Shown here: positions 12,941-21,354 of the stretch, piece after piece | Position numbering within the stretch: position 1 is the stretch's first letter | How the letters are laid out: every line of letters starts with the position of its first letter | Source of the DNA: Phycicoccus sp. HDW14 | GTDB taxonomy: Bacteria; Actinomycetota; Actinomycetes; Actinomycetales; Dermatophilaceae | Direction: 5' to 3' | NCBI RefSeq assembly: GCF_011383005.1 | Contig: NZ_CP049935.1 | Coordinates: 2,914,001 to 2,978,000 of the forward strand | Length of the DNA stretch: 64,000 nucleotides | The notes under the pieces: generated by a model | Database searches by the model: none | The model's input: the letters and a program-made list of their open reading frames with translations, nothing else | Told to the model about the DNA's origin: nothing | Made by a program: the position numbers and the translations under genes

Positions 12941-14232
12941 CGGAGCAGCCTCGTGGCTGGTGCTGCCGTGCGGCCTGCTGCGGGCGGGGCCTGAGCGGGC
13001 GGGGCCTGAGCGGGCCGGTCGAAGTGAACCGACACGGCGGTACCCCGCCCGGGTTGGGACTCCACGCGCAGAACGCCACCAAGCTCAGCGGCCCTGGCGC
13101 GCATGGAGCGCAGGCCGAAACCGCCCTGCCCGGCCGGCGCCGGAGTCGCCGGCACCTGGGCGTCGGTGTCGAACCCGGTGCCGTCGTCGACGACGTCCAG
13201 CGTTACCGCCTCGTCCATGCCGGTCAAGGTGACATCGGCACGGTCGGCTTCCGCGTGCTGGGTGACGTTGCCGAGGGCGGTCTGGGCGATGCGCAGCAGC
13301 GCGACCTCGACCTGGGTGGGTAGCGCCGCCACCTGTCCGATTTCGTGGAAGGACACCGGGATGCCGGTGCGGGTGGCCGTCGAGGCACACAGACGCTCGA
13401 GGGCCGCCGGCAGGGTGGACTGCACCAGGTCGGCGGGCGCCAGCGCGCGAACGAACCGGCGGGCTTCGTCCAGGTTCTCCTGCGCGGTGAGGCGGGCCTG
13501 CTCGACCAGCTCAGACGCCCTCTGCTGCTCGGCCGTCTGCGCCGGAGCCAGGGACCTGTGGGCGGCGGTCAACAGCAGCTGAATGCTGATCAGGCCCTGC
13601 GCGAGCGTGTCGTGGATCTCGCGAGCCAACCGTTCCCGCTCGTCCAGCACCCCGGCCCGGTGCTGGGCCTGGGCAAGCTCGCCCCGGGTGCGGTCCAGCT
13701 CGATGATGAGGCGTCGGCGCTGCTCGGACTCGGCCTGCACCGCCTGGTACCCGAACACGGTGGCGACGGCGGCAGCGGCGCCGAGCACCGGCCCGATGAC
13801 CATGGCGGCAGTCAGGATGTCCTGATGCCAGGCGAACCCGGCCACCGCCGCGACGGTCGTCACGAACACGGCTGCGAGCCCGACGGGACGGGGCAGCAGG
13901 TACAGCAGCAGGAAGAACCATGGAAACGCCAGGTAGATGGCGTCCGGGGTCAGCACGAGCAGCCCGGCCCAGGCGGTCAGCAGCACCGCGAGCCACGCGC
14001 CGGCGGCCCGCGCCGAGGTGGCCACCGCTGTCCACCGCAGCCCGGCGGCGTAGACGGCTGCGACCAGACCGGAGCAGGCCACGGCCGCCCAGTCAGCAGG
14101 GGTGGACAGGGCGCTGCGCCCGGCGCCAACGGCGAGCAGGACCGCGACGAGCAGGTGGATCCCCCACCGCAACGGGACCGGTGCCTGAAGGGGTGCAGCG
14201 GTGGCTGGCTGGCTCGGCGCTGGATGGGACAT
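12937..14232 (-). CDS. Membrane sensor histidine kinase, HisKA_3 type
   Basis: 431 residues. About six N-terminal hydrophobic helices form a membrane sensor without a large extracellular loop. A coiled linker leads to the dimerisation and phosphoacceptor motif RLAREIHDTLAQGL (catalytic His), and a HATPase domain ends with GTGFDTDAQ and GGFGLRSMRARAAEL. This is the NarX/DesK-like class that pairs with LuxR-type regulators, here the next gene. The sensed signal is not evident; a membrane or cell-envelope stress input is common in this class. Confidence 0.9.
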   Translation of the reverse strand: MSHPAPSQPATAAPLQAPVPLRWGIHLLVAVLLAVGAGRSALSTPADWAAVACSGLVAAVYAAGLRWTAVATSARAAGAWLAVLLTAWAGLLVLTPDAIYLAFPWFFLLLYLLPRPVGLAAVFVTTVAAVAGFAWHQDILTAAMVIGPVLGAAAAVATVFGYQAVQAESEQRRRLIIELDRTRGELAQAQHRAGVLDERERLAREIHDTLAQGLISIQLLLTAAHRSLAPAQTAEQQRASELVEQARLTAQENLDEARRFVRALAPADLVQSTLPAALERLCASTATRTGIPVSFHEIGQVAALPTQVEVALLRIAQTALGNVTQHAEADRADVTLTGMDEAVTLDVVDDGTGFDTDAQVPATPAPAGQGGFGLRSMRARAAELGGVLRVESQPGRGTAVSVHFDRPAQAPPAQAPPAAGRTAAPATRLLR

Positions 14233-14271
14233 GTCCGGGCCACCCTACGGCGGACCACCAGGGGTGGGCAT

Positions 14272-14292
14272 CCATCGAAAGTTCGACGATGG
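14272..14292. promoter_or_regulatory. 21-bp imperfect palindrome in the kinase/ABC divergent region
   Basis: CCATCG (14272) and CGATGG (14287) enclose a nested TCGAA/TTCGA. It lies 40 bp upstream of the kinase start and 173 bp upstream of the divergent ABC permease, so it is a candidate site for the cognate response regulator. Confidence 0.35.
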
Positions 14293-14464
14293 GGTGCATC
14301 CTTCGGCGCCGGCGAACCCGCCCTGGGCTCGATGCCCGAAACCGCCCGAACCAGGACCGTAGGTGATGGCGCCGCAACCGCGACGCGACCGGTCCCGGCC
14401 AGCACGGTGCTCCACAAGCGCGCACCGTCAACAGCCGGGTCACCTAGGGAAGGAAACCATCGGC

Positions 14465-15535
14465 GTGTTCGTCGCCATCCGAGATCTCCGCTTCGCCAAG
14501 GGACGGTTCGCCCTGATGGGCTCCGTGGTCACCCTCATCACCCTGCTGGTCGTCCTGCTCTCCGGCCTCACCGCCGGCCTCGGGCGCGGCAACACCTCCG
14601 CCATCACCGACCTGCCCGCGGACCACCTGGTGTTCTCCGCACCCGCCGCGGGCCAGAAGCTGGCTTTCACCGACTCCGCCATCGGCCCGTCGGTGCAAGA
14701 CCAGTGGGCGCGGGTGCCCGGTGTGCGCCGAGCTGAGCCAGTCACCGTCGCCATGACCCGCGCGAGCGTCGGTGACCGCAGCACCGGCGTTGCGGTCTTC
14801 GCGGTCACGCCCGGCTCAATGCTGGCACCCCAAGTCGGCGCCGGCGAGGTGGTGCTGTCGACCAAGGCGGCCTCGTCACTGCAGGTCACCGCCGGAGACC
14901 GCATCGACGTGGCCGGCCAGCCGGTCACCGTCGCACGCGTCTCCGGCAACGGTGAGTTCTCCCACGCCCCGGTGATCTGGACAGCCACCGCGAACGCCCC
15001 AGCGTCCAGCCAGCAGACCGGTGCAGCGACGTTCCTCGCGCTGAACACAGACGACAGCGCCGACCTCGCGGCCGCCGACCAGCAGCTGGGCACACTGACC
15101 CTCACCCCGGGGAAGTCGCTGTCAGCCATCGGGTCCTACACGTCCGAGAGCGGTTCGCTGCAACTGATGCGGGTCCTGCTGTTCGCCATCTCCGCCCTGG
15201 TCATCGGCGCGTTCTTCACCGTCTGGACCGTGCAACGCAGCGGCGAAATCGCCATCCTGAAAGCACTCGGCGCCTCCACCCGGTACCTGCTGAAGGACGC
15301 TCTCGGCCAGGCGCTGGCACTGCTCACCCTGGGCACCGCCCTCGGGACCGCCATCGCGGCCGGCATCGGGGCCGGCATCACCATGGCCGGCACCGCCGTG
15401 CCGTTCGTGCTGAACCCACCCACCCTGCTGTTCCCCGCCATCGTCATGGTCGTCCTGGGCCTTGCGGGTGCGGCCGTCTCACTGCGCACCGTCACCACCG
15501 TCGACCCCCTCACAGCGCTAGGAAGTGCCCGATGA
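14465..15535 (+). CDS. ABC transporter permease, FtsX/MacB type
   Basis: 356 residues from GTG 14465, chosen because GGGAAGGAAA lies just upstream and the product starts with the family-like VFVAIRDLRFAKGRFALMG. One N-terminal transmembrane helix is followed by a ~200-residue extracytoplasmic MacB-like domain and three C-terminal helices (from RVLLFAISALVIGAFF), ending in the FtsX-typical TTVDPLTALGSAR. It is the permease of an ATPase-driven exporter or mechanotransmission complex. The stop overlaps the start of the ATPase gene. Confidence 0.88.
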   Translation: MFVAIRDLRFAKGRFALMGSVVTLITLLVVLLSGLTAGLGRGNTSAITDLPADHLVFSAPAAGQKLAFTDSAIGPSVQDQWARVPGVRRAEPVTVAMTRASVGDRSTGVAVFAVTPGSMLAPQVGAGEVVLSTKAASSLQVTAGDRIDVAGQPVTVARVSGNGEFSHAPVIWTATANAPASSQQTGAATFLALNTDDSADLAAADQQLGTLTLTPGKSLSAIGSYTSESGSLQLMRVLLFAISALVIGAFFTVWTVQRSGEIAILKALGASTRYLLKDALGQALALLTLGTALGTAIAAGIGAGITMAGTAVPFVLNPPTLLFPAIVMVVLGLAGAAVSLRTVTTVDPLTALGSAR

Positions 15536-16212
15536 CCCTGCACCTGGACGACGTCACCCTCACCTACCCCGACGGCGACCAGCGCCTGACCGCGCTCGAC
15601 CGGGTCAGCCTCACCGCCGAACCCGGCACCCTGACCGCAATCGTCGGACCGTCCGGCTCAGGCAAGTCCAGCCTGCTCGCCGTCGCAGCCACCCTGATCA
15701 CCCCCGACTCCGGGCGTGTCCTGCTCGACGGCCTCGACCTGTCCCGGCTCAGCCCCGCCGAGACCGCGCAAGCCCGGCGCGAGCAGATCGGCATCATCTT
15801 CCAGAGCTCGAACCTGCTCGCCTCCCTCACCGCGCTCGACCAGCTGCTGGTCATCGCACACATGAACGGCACCGACGTGGACTCTGCGCGGGGCCGGGCC
15901 ATGGACCTGCTTGACGCGGTCGGTCTGGCCGCCCAAGCCGACAAGCGCCCGCACCAGCTCTCCGGTGGCCAGCGGCAACGCGTCACCATCGCGCGTGGCC
16001 TGATGAACCAGCCGTCACTGCTCCTGGTCGATGAACCAACCAGCGCCCTGGACAGTCAGCGCGGCGAAGCCATCCTGGCCCTGCTGCGTCAACTGACCCT
16101 CGACCGCGACCTCACCACCGTCATGGTCACCCACAACCAAGACCACTTGGCAGGTGCTGACCACGTCACCGAAATCGTGGACGGGAGGAGCCGCCAGCTC
16201 GCGACCTGGTGA
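15532..16212 (+). CDS. ABC transporter ATP-binding protein, MacB/LolD type
   Basis: 226 residues. Walker A GPSGSGKSS, Q-loop FQSSNLLASLTA, signature LSGGQRQRVTIARGL, Walker B LLLVDEPTSALD and switch histidine TVMVTHNQ are all intact. It overlaps the permease gene by four bases (ATGA). The pair resembles exporters of antimicrobial peptides or lipoprotein-type substrates, usually controlled by an adjacent two-component system as here. Confidence 0.92.
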   Translation: MTLHLDDVTLTYPDGDQRLTALDRVSLTAEPGTLTAIVGPSGSGKSSLLAVAATLITPDSGRVLLDGLDLSRLSPAETAQARREQIGIIFQSSNLLASLTALDQLLVIAHMNGTDVDSARGRAMDLLDAVGLAAQADKRPHQLSGGQRQRVTIARGLMNQPSLLLVDEPTSALDSQRGEAILALLRQLTLDRDLTTVMVTHNQDHLAGADHVTEIVDGRSRQLATW

Positions 16213-16369
16213 GCGGCACGTCAGCCGCAGCCACTCAGGTGAGACCACGCCGCGGCGCGGTGACGCAACTCCTGGTGCGGCTGACGAGCAGGGTGGGGCG
16301 TAGGTGGTCGCATGACCTCGGGTAGGAGGCGGTGCCTTCCATGGCGGCTGGGCCACGCTCGCGGAGTCT

Positions 16370-17704
16370 TCAGCGGATGGCAGGCTGCACGTGTGTGGTC
16401 ATGAACTCGACGAACTCGTCGGGCTGCTCGAAGAGGGGCCGGTGGCCGGAGCGGTCGAGCACGACCAGCTCCTTCGTCGGAGCGGTCAGCCCGGCGTACC
16501 ACTGCGAGAACGGCTCCGCGCGCCCTGGAGCCTCATGAGCACCCTGCACGAAGAACACCGGGACCTCCAGAGTGGGAGCGTCCCGCCGAAGGTCGACGTC
16601 CTGGATCCGCGGGTACAGGGCTGCGAAGGTGTCCATGAAGCCGGCCAACAGGTGCACCTGGTCGACCAGGGTGTACTCCGGGACGAGGAAGTTCTCCGAG
16701 AAGCCGCCTTCTCCTTCGCTGTTGCCCGTGTGGTCGTAGGGGTAGACCTCGTGTTCGTAGGACAGCGCGGTCTCGTAGTCGAGCATCGAGGTGTACGGCG
16801 GTGGCCCGATCTCCTCGAGCTCGGTGGCCAACCCCGCCTGCCCGCGTGTCCGGGCCCACGCGAGGGTGTCGGTGTAGAAGATGCGGTCGGTCTGCAGGGG
16901 GCTGACCATCTGGCCTGCACCCACGAACGCCGAGTAGAGGGTGGGTTCGTGGCGGACGGTGAGCACGCCGAGGATCGTCCCCCACGACTGGCCCACCAGC
17001 AGCACCCGGTCGACGCCGAAGCGACTCCTGAGGTAGTTGGTCGTCGCGACCGCGTCGGCGATCGCCGCCTGGAGCGTGTAGGTGTCGGTCGGGTCGAGCG
17101 CCGGGTAGGAGGTTCCCGTGCCGCGCTGGTCGAGCGTGGCCACGGTGAAGTGCTCTTCGAGCGCGGGCAGGTGGTTGCGCATGGCCCCCAGCTCGGAGCC
17201 GCCCGGGCCTCCCGCGAGGAAGAGCAGCACCGGGTTGGCGGTGTCGTGGCCCCGGATCATCAGCCCCAGCTCGTGGCCGTTGACGTCGATGGACGTCAGT
17301 TCCGCGATGCTGGCGGGCACCGGCCGGCCGTCCGCGCCGGTGATCTGGGCCGTTGACGACGATCGGGCGACCGCGATCGTGAGACCGAGGAGCAGGACCA
17401 CGGATGCCGTGACCGCCGTCCACCGTAGGACCGAGCGCCCGCGCCCGGCGTGGAGATGCCCGTGGCGACGGGCCTGGGCCAACGCGCCCCAGGCGGCACC
17501 CATGGCCATCGGCAACAGGGACAGCAGGGCGTGGAAGCCGCGCCCGACGACCAGGGCAAACACTCCATACGTGCTGAAGTGCGCCGTGTCCACGGTCGGG
17601 CCGTCCACCGGGATTCGGGCGATCTCGAAGCTCACCGCGAACACGACCGGAACCACGAGGATGGCCCAGCGGGACCGGGTGAGCAGGCCCGCCGCGACCC
17701 CCAC
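16370..17704 (-). CDS. Membrane-anchored alpha/beta hydrolase (proline-iminopeptidase-like)
   Basis: 444 residues from a GTG start. Three hydrophobic segments in the first ~115 residues precede an alpha/beta-hydrolase domain with the oxyanion-type FLAGGPGGSELG, a DQRGTGTSYP strand, the nucleophile elbow LLVGQSWGTILG and the catalytic histidine in LDRSGHRPLF. GGPGG near the start of the domain is typical of the proline iminopeptidase S33 family. A stop lies only about 20 codons upstream with no ATG between, so the hydrophobic N-terminus may begin at a weak start. Substrate unknown. Confidence 0.82.
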   Translation of the reverse strand: MGVAAGLLTRSRWAILVVPVVFAVSFEIARIPVDGPTVDTAHFSTYGVFALVVGRGFHALLSLLPMAMGAAWGALAQARRHGHLHAGRGRSVLRWTAVTASVVLLLGLTIAVARSSSTAQITGADGRPVPASIAELTSIDVNGHELGLMIRGHDTANPVLLFLAGGPGGSELGAMRNHLPALEEHFTVATLDQRGTGTSYPALDPTDTYTLQAAIADAVATTNYLRSRFGVDRVLLVGQSWGTILGVLTVRHEPTLYSAFVGAGQMVSPLQTDRIFYTDTLAWARTRGQAGLATELEEIGPPPYTSMLDYETALSYEHEVYPYDHTGNSEGEGGFSENFLVPEYTLVDQVHLLAGFMDTFAALYPRIQDVDLRRDAPTLEVPVFFVQGAHEAPGRAEPFSQWYAGLTAPTKELVVLDRSGHRPLFEQPDEFVEFMTTHVQPAIR

Positions 17705-17896
17705 GGCGAGGCTGACGATGATCGAGGTCAGCGCTGAGGCCGTGGTTTGGGGGTTCTAGGGGTCAGCACGCCAGCCAGGGCGCCCCAGCCTGAGGCGAAG
17801 ACGACGGCAGTGACCCAGCCGCGGCGCACCACGGCCGACCCGGCTACCTCTGGCAACCTGGCAGCCGTTCGCGACCGCGCTGTGGAGGAGGTGAAC

Positions 17897-18138
17897 GTGG
17901 ACGTTGGTTGTGACATGCCGCAACCCGGCCCACAGGCCGGTCCCTTCCCGGCCGGGGGCACGAACCCGTCATCGTCGCGCACGACCCCGGCGACAGCCAC
18001 GCTACGACGGCGCAGTTCTGCCGGGGCCGGATCGTGCCCGACCACACAGTGTCCCCTCAGCCCGCCGCCGTGGCCTGCAGCCAACGACGTCATCACGGCC
18101 TCGGCGTCGGGACGCGAACCCGAGCGTTCATGGCATGA
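17897..18138 (+). CDS. Small unknown protein hidden by a frame break
   Basis: GAGGAGGTGAAC precedes GTG 17897. The frame begins VDVGCDMPQPGP and, after a presumed missing G in the GGGGG run 17954-17958, continues as HEPVIVAHDPGDSHATTAQF and CRGRIVPDHTV to TGA 18136-18138, about 80 residues. In the downstream frame nearly every codon ends in G or C, as expected for real genes here, whereas the uninterrupted frame does not. No family recognised. The function is unknown and the reading depends on the inferred shift. Confidence 0.35.
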
Positions 18139-18351
18139 CGGGTCGGCCAGTGCGCTCCATCCGAGCCGGCTTCGCTCAACCAGGCACCCGTACACGTCGT
18201 CGCTGCAGCACGCGTCGCCCGGTCCCCAAGGCTTCCGCCTCGAGGCGATGGTCGCCTCACGGGTACTTGACGATTGTCGGTTGGACCGGTGTGCGGCAAG
18301 ACTTGGTCCAGGTGATCGGCGGACGCTCTCCTCGCGGCTGCCCACCCGCGA

Positions 18352-18540
18352 TTGATGTCGCTCATCAATGGTGGGGGCACCAACGGCGCCGGCCGCCTCT
18401 TGGCGCAACGGCTGTTGGCTTACGGTGAGCACGTCGTGGACGTCCCGGCGACGCTCAGCGCGCGGTCCCGGGGCCTGGATACGGGCGACCACAAGACCGA
18501 TGCGCTCGACGCGCACGTCGTCGCCGTGGTCGTGCTGTAA
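18352..18540 (+). pseudogene. IS110-family transposase fragment
   Basis: About 60 codons with GAGRLLAQRLLAYGEHVVDV followed by PATLSARSRGLDTG and KTDALDAHVVAV, which match the N-terminal DEDD domain of IS110-type transposases (the DALDAH block carries a catalytic acid). The frame stops at 18540 and neither the remaining domain nor the C-terminal transposase_20 domain is present. It is a decayed remnant inside the island. Confidence 0.7.
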
Positions 18541-18587
18541 GCCGGCCCTCAGCGGCCCTTGGGACGGCAGGTGCCCTCCGGGGCAGA

Positions 18588-18929
18588 TCAGTCGGAGAGG
18601 TCGACCATCACCAGGGTCATTCGGCACGCGGTGACGGCGACCAGTGAGTGTGTTGCGCCCGGTGCGAGGTAGATGATGTCACCGTCTGCCATGGCGTGCT
18701 CGGCGCCCTCGACGGTGAACCGCATCCGGCCGCTCACCAGCTGCACTGCCACAGCCCGCGGCGAGGCATGCTCGGTGAGCATCTCCCCGGCATCGAAGGT
18801 GAACTGCACGACCCGCATCACGTCGTTGGTGACCAGGACCCGCGAGGTCGTCGACTCCGCCACGACCGGCAGGGCGTCGGACAGGTTCAGGTGGGCGGAT
18901 GACTCGGATACCGGGGAATGCTTCGCCAT
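18588..18929 (-). CDS. Small cupin-domain protein
   Basis: 113 residues forming one cupin barrel: motif 1 FDAGEMLTEHASPRAVAVQL, then the glycine-rich turn SGRMRFTVEG and motif 2 MADGDIIYLAPGATHSLVAV. The metal ligands are partly kept (H in EHAS, H in GATHS). Such single-domain cupins bind small molecules or metals; no substrate is evident. A -10 box six bases before ATG indicates leaderless expression. Confidence 0.82.
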   Translation of the reverse strand: MAKHSPVSESSAHLNLSDALPVVAESTTSRVLVTNDVMRVVQFTFDAGEMLTEHASPRAVAVQLVSGRMRFTVEGAEHAMADGDIIYLAPGATHSLVAVTACRMTLVMVDLSD

Positions 18930-18935
18930 GTCGTG

Positions 18936-18941
18936 AGCCTA
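18936..18941 (-). promoter_or_regulatory. -10 box, leaderless cupin gene
   Basis: TAGGCT on the minus strand, six bases before the ATG at 18929, with no ribosome-binding site. Confidence 0.45.
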
Positions 18942-19017
18942 CGTCTGGCGTGGGCCAGTGTCCTGACAGCGCTATGGTGTACCCGATCGGACCGCGAGGT
19001 CCCCGCCGGTAGGCCAG

Positions 19018-19305
19018 TCATTGCGCGAGGATTGTTGCCCGTCTGGGGTCTCGAGCTCGGCCTCGGCGAGGGACGCCGGCCATGCGCAGTTCACCGAGCT
19101 TGCTGAGCCTGGTGAGCGTGTCCTCGGTTGACGGCGCGGCAGCTGTGGGTGCGGCCGGGGATGCGCCGGGCTGGGCGGCGAGCGGCGTGGCGCGCCGCGG
19201 CATCTTGGGGCGGGCCTGCGTAGCCTCTGGCGGGTCGTCTTGGCCGTCACCCGCGGCGAGGGGCTCGTCGACGAAGGCGATACGGACACGGCCACCGCCG
19301 TTCAA
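19018..19305 (-). CDS. SHOCT-domain protein (degenerate or frame-broken)
   Basis: A TTG start is followed by a low-complexity Ala/Pro linker and then LTRLSKLGELRMAGV, the first half of a SHOCT motif. The second half (LAEAELET) is in a neighbouring frame, and the normal end RATILAQ returns in the first frame. Two compensating one-base shifts at C runs around 19049-19075 would restore the full motif. SHOCT domains are short C-terminal oligomerisation modules of membrane or unknown proteins. The N-terminal portion is not recognised. Confidence 0.45.
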   Translation of the reverse strand: MNGGGRVRIAFVDEPLAAGDGQDDPPEATQARPKMPRRATPLAAQPGASPAAPTAAAPSTEDTLTRLSKLGELRMAGVPRRGRARDPRRATILAQ

Positions 19306-19479
19306 GGCAGCAAAGCCCCCACTCCGCCGGGACTCCTACGGTGTCTGTGGTTGGCGAAGCGCGCGTGACAGGGTCGGTGACGTGGCTGGCTGGCTGGGGT
19401 GGATCATGGGGGTGTGGCCGAAAGCGCTGGTCGTAGCCTCGCGTCCGGCTGGGCGTCGGGCTCGCGCGGCGGGGAGCCA

Positions 19480-20367
19480 GTGAGCAGTCGGGGCGCCGTG
19501 GTGGCCGCCGTCAATGGTTCGGCTGCGGACGGGCCGGTGGTGGACTGGTCGGTGGACGCGGCCGCTCGACTTCGGGCACCGCTGCGGCTGGTCACGGTCG
19601 TGGAGGCGAAGCCGCGACGCACCCCTGATGGGGACGTGTCAGGCGCTGCGGTGGTGGATCAGGTCGTGGGCTGTGACCCGGGGCGCCAGGTTCTGAGCCG
19701 GGCCCTTGCGCGGGCGAGGTCGCGGAACGACAGCATCGACATCGCCGCCGTCTCGTGGTCGGGGTCGCCGGTCGGCGCGCTCGTGCGACTGTCCAAGAGC
19801 GCCGCCCGGGTGGTTGTCGGTGCCCCGGCTCGCGGGCGCCTGGGGCGGACCCTGCTGGGCTCGGTGGCGTTCGCGGTGGTGGCTGGCGCGTCCTGCCCGG
19901 TCGTGGTGGTGCCGGCCGACGCTGTCGCGACCCCGCTGCGGCACCTCATCGTCGGGGTGGACGGCAGCCAGGCCAGCGTGCGCGCCGTCGAGATGGCGCT
20001 CACGATCGCCAAGGGTGCCAAGGGTGCCCGGGTCACCTGCGTGCTCGGCTGGAACCTCGGAGGCGTCGGGGGGTCGGTCATCACCGAACCCTCCACCGAG
20101 CCTTGGACTGCGGTGGCGCGGCGACTGGCCGCGCTCGGCCACCGCACCGTCGCCCCGGTCGCAGCCCGCTACCCCGGCATTCGCATAAACATCGCGACCC
20201 GGTACGGGTCACCCGCCCGGGCGGTCGTGGAGGCGGCAGCCGAAATGGACGCGGACCTGGTGGTCGTCGGAAGCAGAGGGCTTGGCGGGTTGCGTGGCCG
20301 TGTGCTTGGCTCGGTGAGCCGTCAGGTCGTCGAGCGCGCCCAGCACGTGGTCATCGTCGTGCACTGA
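19480..20367 (+). CDS. Tandem universal stress protein (two Usp domains)
   Basis: 295 residues from GTG 19480 (GGGGAG upstream). Domain 1: GAVVAAVNGSAADGPVVDW through VVVGAPARGRLGRTLLGSVA. Domain 2: HLIVGVDGSQASVRAVEMAL through LVVVGSRGLGGLRGRVLGSV. Both end in the G-x2-G-x9-G-S ATP-binding motif, so both domains may bind nucleotide. UspA proteins support survival in stasis and hypoxia. It is one of two tandem Usp proteins on the island. Confidence 0.88.
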   Translation: MSSRGAVVAAVNGSAADGPVVDWSVDAAARLRAPLRLVTVVEAKPRRTPDGDVSGAAVVDQVVGCDPGRQVLSRALARARSRNDSIDIAAVSWSGSPVGALVRLSKSAARVVVGAPARGRLGRTLLGSVAFAVVAGASCPVVVVPADAVATPLRHLIVGVDGSQASVRAVEMALTIAKGAKGARVTCVLGWNLGGVGGSVITEPSTEPWTAVARRLAALGHRTVAPVAARYPGIRINIATRYGSPARAVVEAAAEMDADLVVVGSRGLGGLRGRVLGSVSRQVVERAQHVVIVVH

Positions 20368-20578
20368 CAGTCCCCGGTCCGGCGCGTCTGTCGGCGTCAC
20401 GGACGGCTCGGCCAGGTCATGATGGCGACCGGCAGGTCCGAAAAGACTGCAGCAGGGATGAGCCAGCTGGATTGCGGTCGCTTGAGCGTCCCAAAGTCGG
20501 GCCAGGTGCTGTGCCGCCCTTCAGGCTCCGCGTCATGCTGTCGCCGTCGATGGTCATGCGTTCAGCGCTACGAGGCAC

Positions 20579-20869
20579 CTATTGGAGCGGGTCGGCCTCG
20601 GGGTGCCATAGGCTCAAGAAACCCTCGGAGGCGCGCCGGTAGAGCACTCGGGCCCGTAGGAACTCGCCGTTGTGCAAGCTCGCAGCGGCCAACTGGGTCA
20701 GGCACCATGGGCACTCTGGCACCGAAGGGGCGGCCGTTTCCAGTCGATCCCAGTGGGGACATCTAGCCGCGCCGCCCGGACCGGGTTGGTCAGGGGGTGC
20801 CGACAGCACGTCGCGCCTTTCGGCCGGTGGAGATGAGCTCGCCGGCGCCGGCAAGCCCGGGACGGCCAT
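20579..20869 (-). CDS. Possible small protein with a CxxC motif
   Basis: About 96 residues. The C-terminal half, with VPECPWCLTQLAAASL and RVLYRRASEGFLSLWHP, has codons ending mostly in G or C and looks protein-like; the Pro-rich N-terminal half is less convincing. No family is recognised. It could be a genuine small redox or metal-binding protein, or chance. Start is uncertain. The 211 bp to its left (20368-20578) show nothing. Confidence 0.3.
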   Translation of the reverse strand: MAVPGLPAPASSSPPAERRDVLSAPPDQPGPGGAARCPHWDRLETAAPSVPECPWCLTQLAAASLHNGEFLRARVLYRRASEGFLSLWHPEADPLQ

Positions 20870-21077
20870 CGCATCCGAGACCGACCGAAGGTGCCGCGGG
20901 CGTTGCCGGTCCATGTCGCAGATGCTGCCCGATCACGGTCCCGTTGTCTCCCTATGGGTGTTGGTTGATTTCTGCCCGGTGACTCGGGAGAGGTGTCACC
21001 CCGCCGCAGTTCGTGGGTTGCGCCCTCGCGTTCGTTGACCGGCGGTTCTCCCCATCCATCGCGCTCTTCGACCTGTC

Positions 21078-21105
21078 TGTCAACGGCGGCTGAAAATGGA
21101 CCCCC
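21078..21105. repeat. Insertion-sequence-like end remnant (copy 1)
   Basis: The 28 bases beginning TGTCAACGGCGGCTGAAAAT resemble 33945-33972 (TGTCAGCGACGGGTGGAAAA) with scattered mismatches and a small gap. The pattern recalls terminal inverted repeats of IS21-like elements. The last codons of the small gene at 21310 run into it. Confidence 0.3.
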
Positions 21106-21310
21106 GAAGCCGTCGGAACTCCACGACGGTGAGCCCCAAGGCCGCGATTGTCTGGAGCACCGTCGGGACGTCCGCCTCGTCCTGCACCGGACCGAAGAGC
21201 GACGTCCCACCGGTCGGGTACGGCGTAGACCGCAGCTGCGGCGGCACTGACGCGACGGATGGGCCGACAGGTCCCTTGATGATGAATTCGTATCGCACGT
21301 CATGACCCAT
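21080..21310 (-). CDS. Small protein of unknown family A, copy 1 (VRYEFII family)
   Basis: 76 residues. Core features are DVRYEFIIKGPV, the glycine-rich YPTGGTSLFGPVQDEADV and IAALGLTVVEF, shared almost block by block with the 66-residue protein at 30351-30551. The C-terminus differs: here the last residues (GSIFSRR) are encoded by the insertion-sequence-like end at 21078-21105, where copy 2 ends in LPD. It lies 44 bp downstream of a universal stress gene in the same orientation, so it is probably co-transcribed. The short alpha/beta pattern may form an ACT-like or dimeric sheet domain; function unknown. Confidence 0.65.
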   Translation of the reverse strand: MGHDVRYEFIIKGPVGPSVASVPPQLRSTPYPTGGTSLFGPVQDEADVPTVLQTIAALGLTVVEFRRLRGSIFSRR

Positions 21311-21354
21311 CGAGAGACGCAGTTGTTCTCGCGTTGGCCCTGTCGATACCATCT

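Noticed and set aside
17728..18627. Long overlapping frames around the IS110 fragment on both strands
   Set aside because: They show atypical, Arg/Pro-rich translations, and the real signals here are the frame-broken small gene and the transposase fragment.
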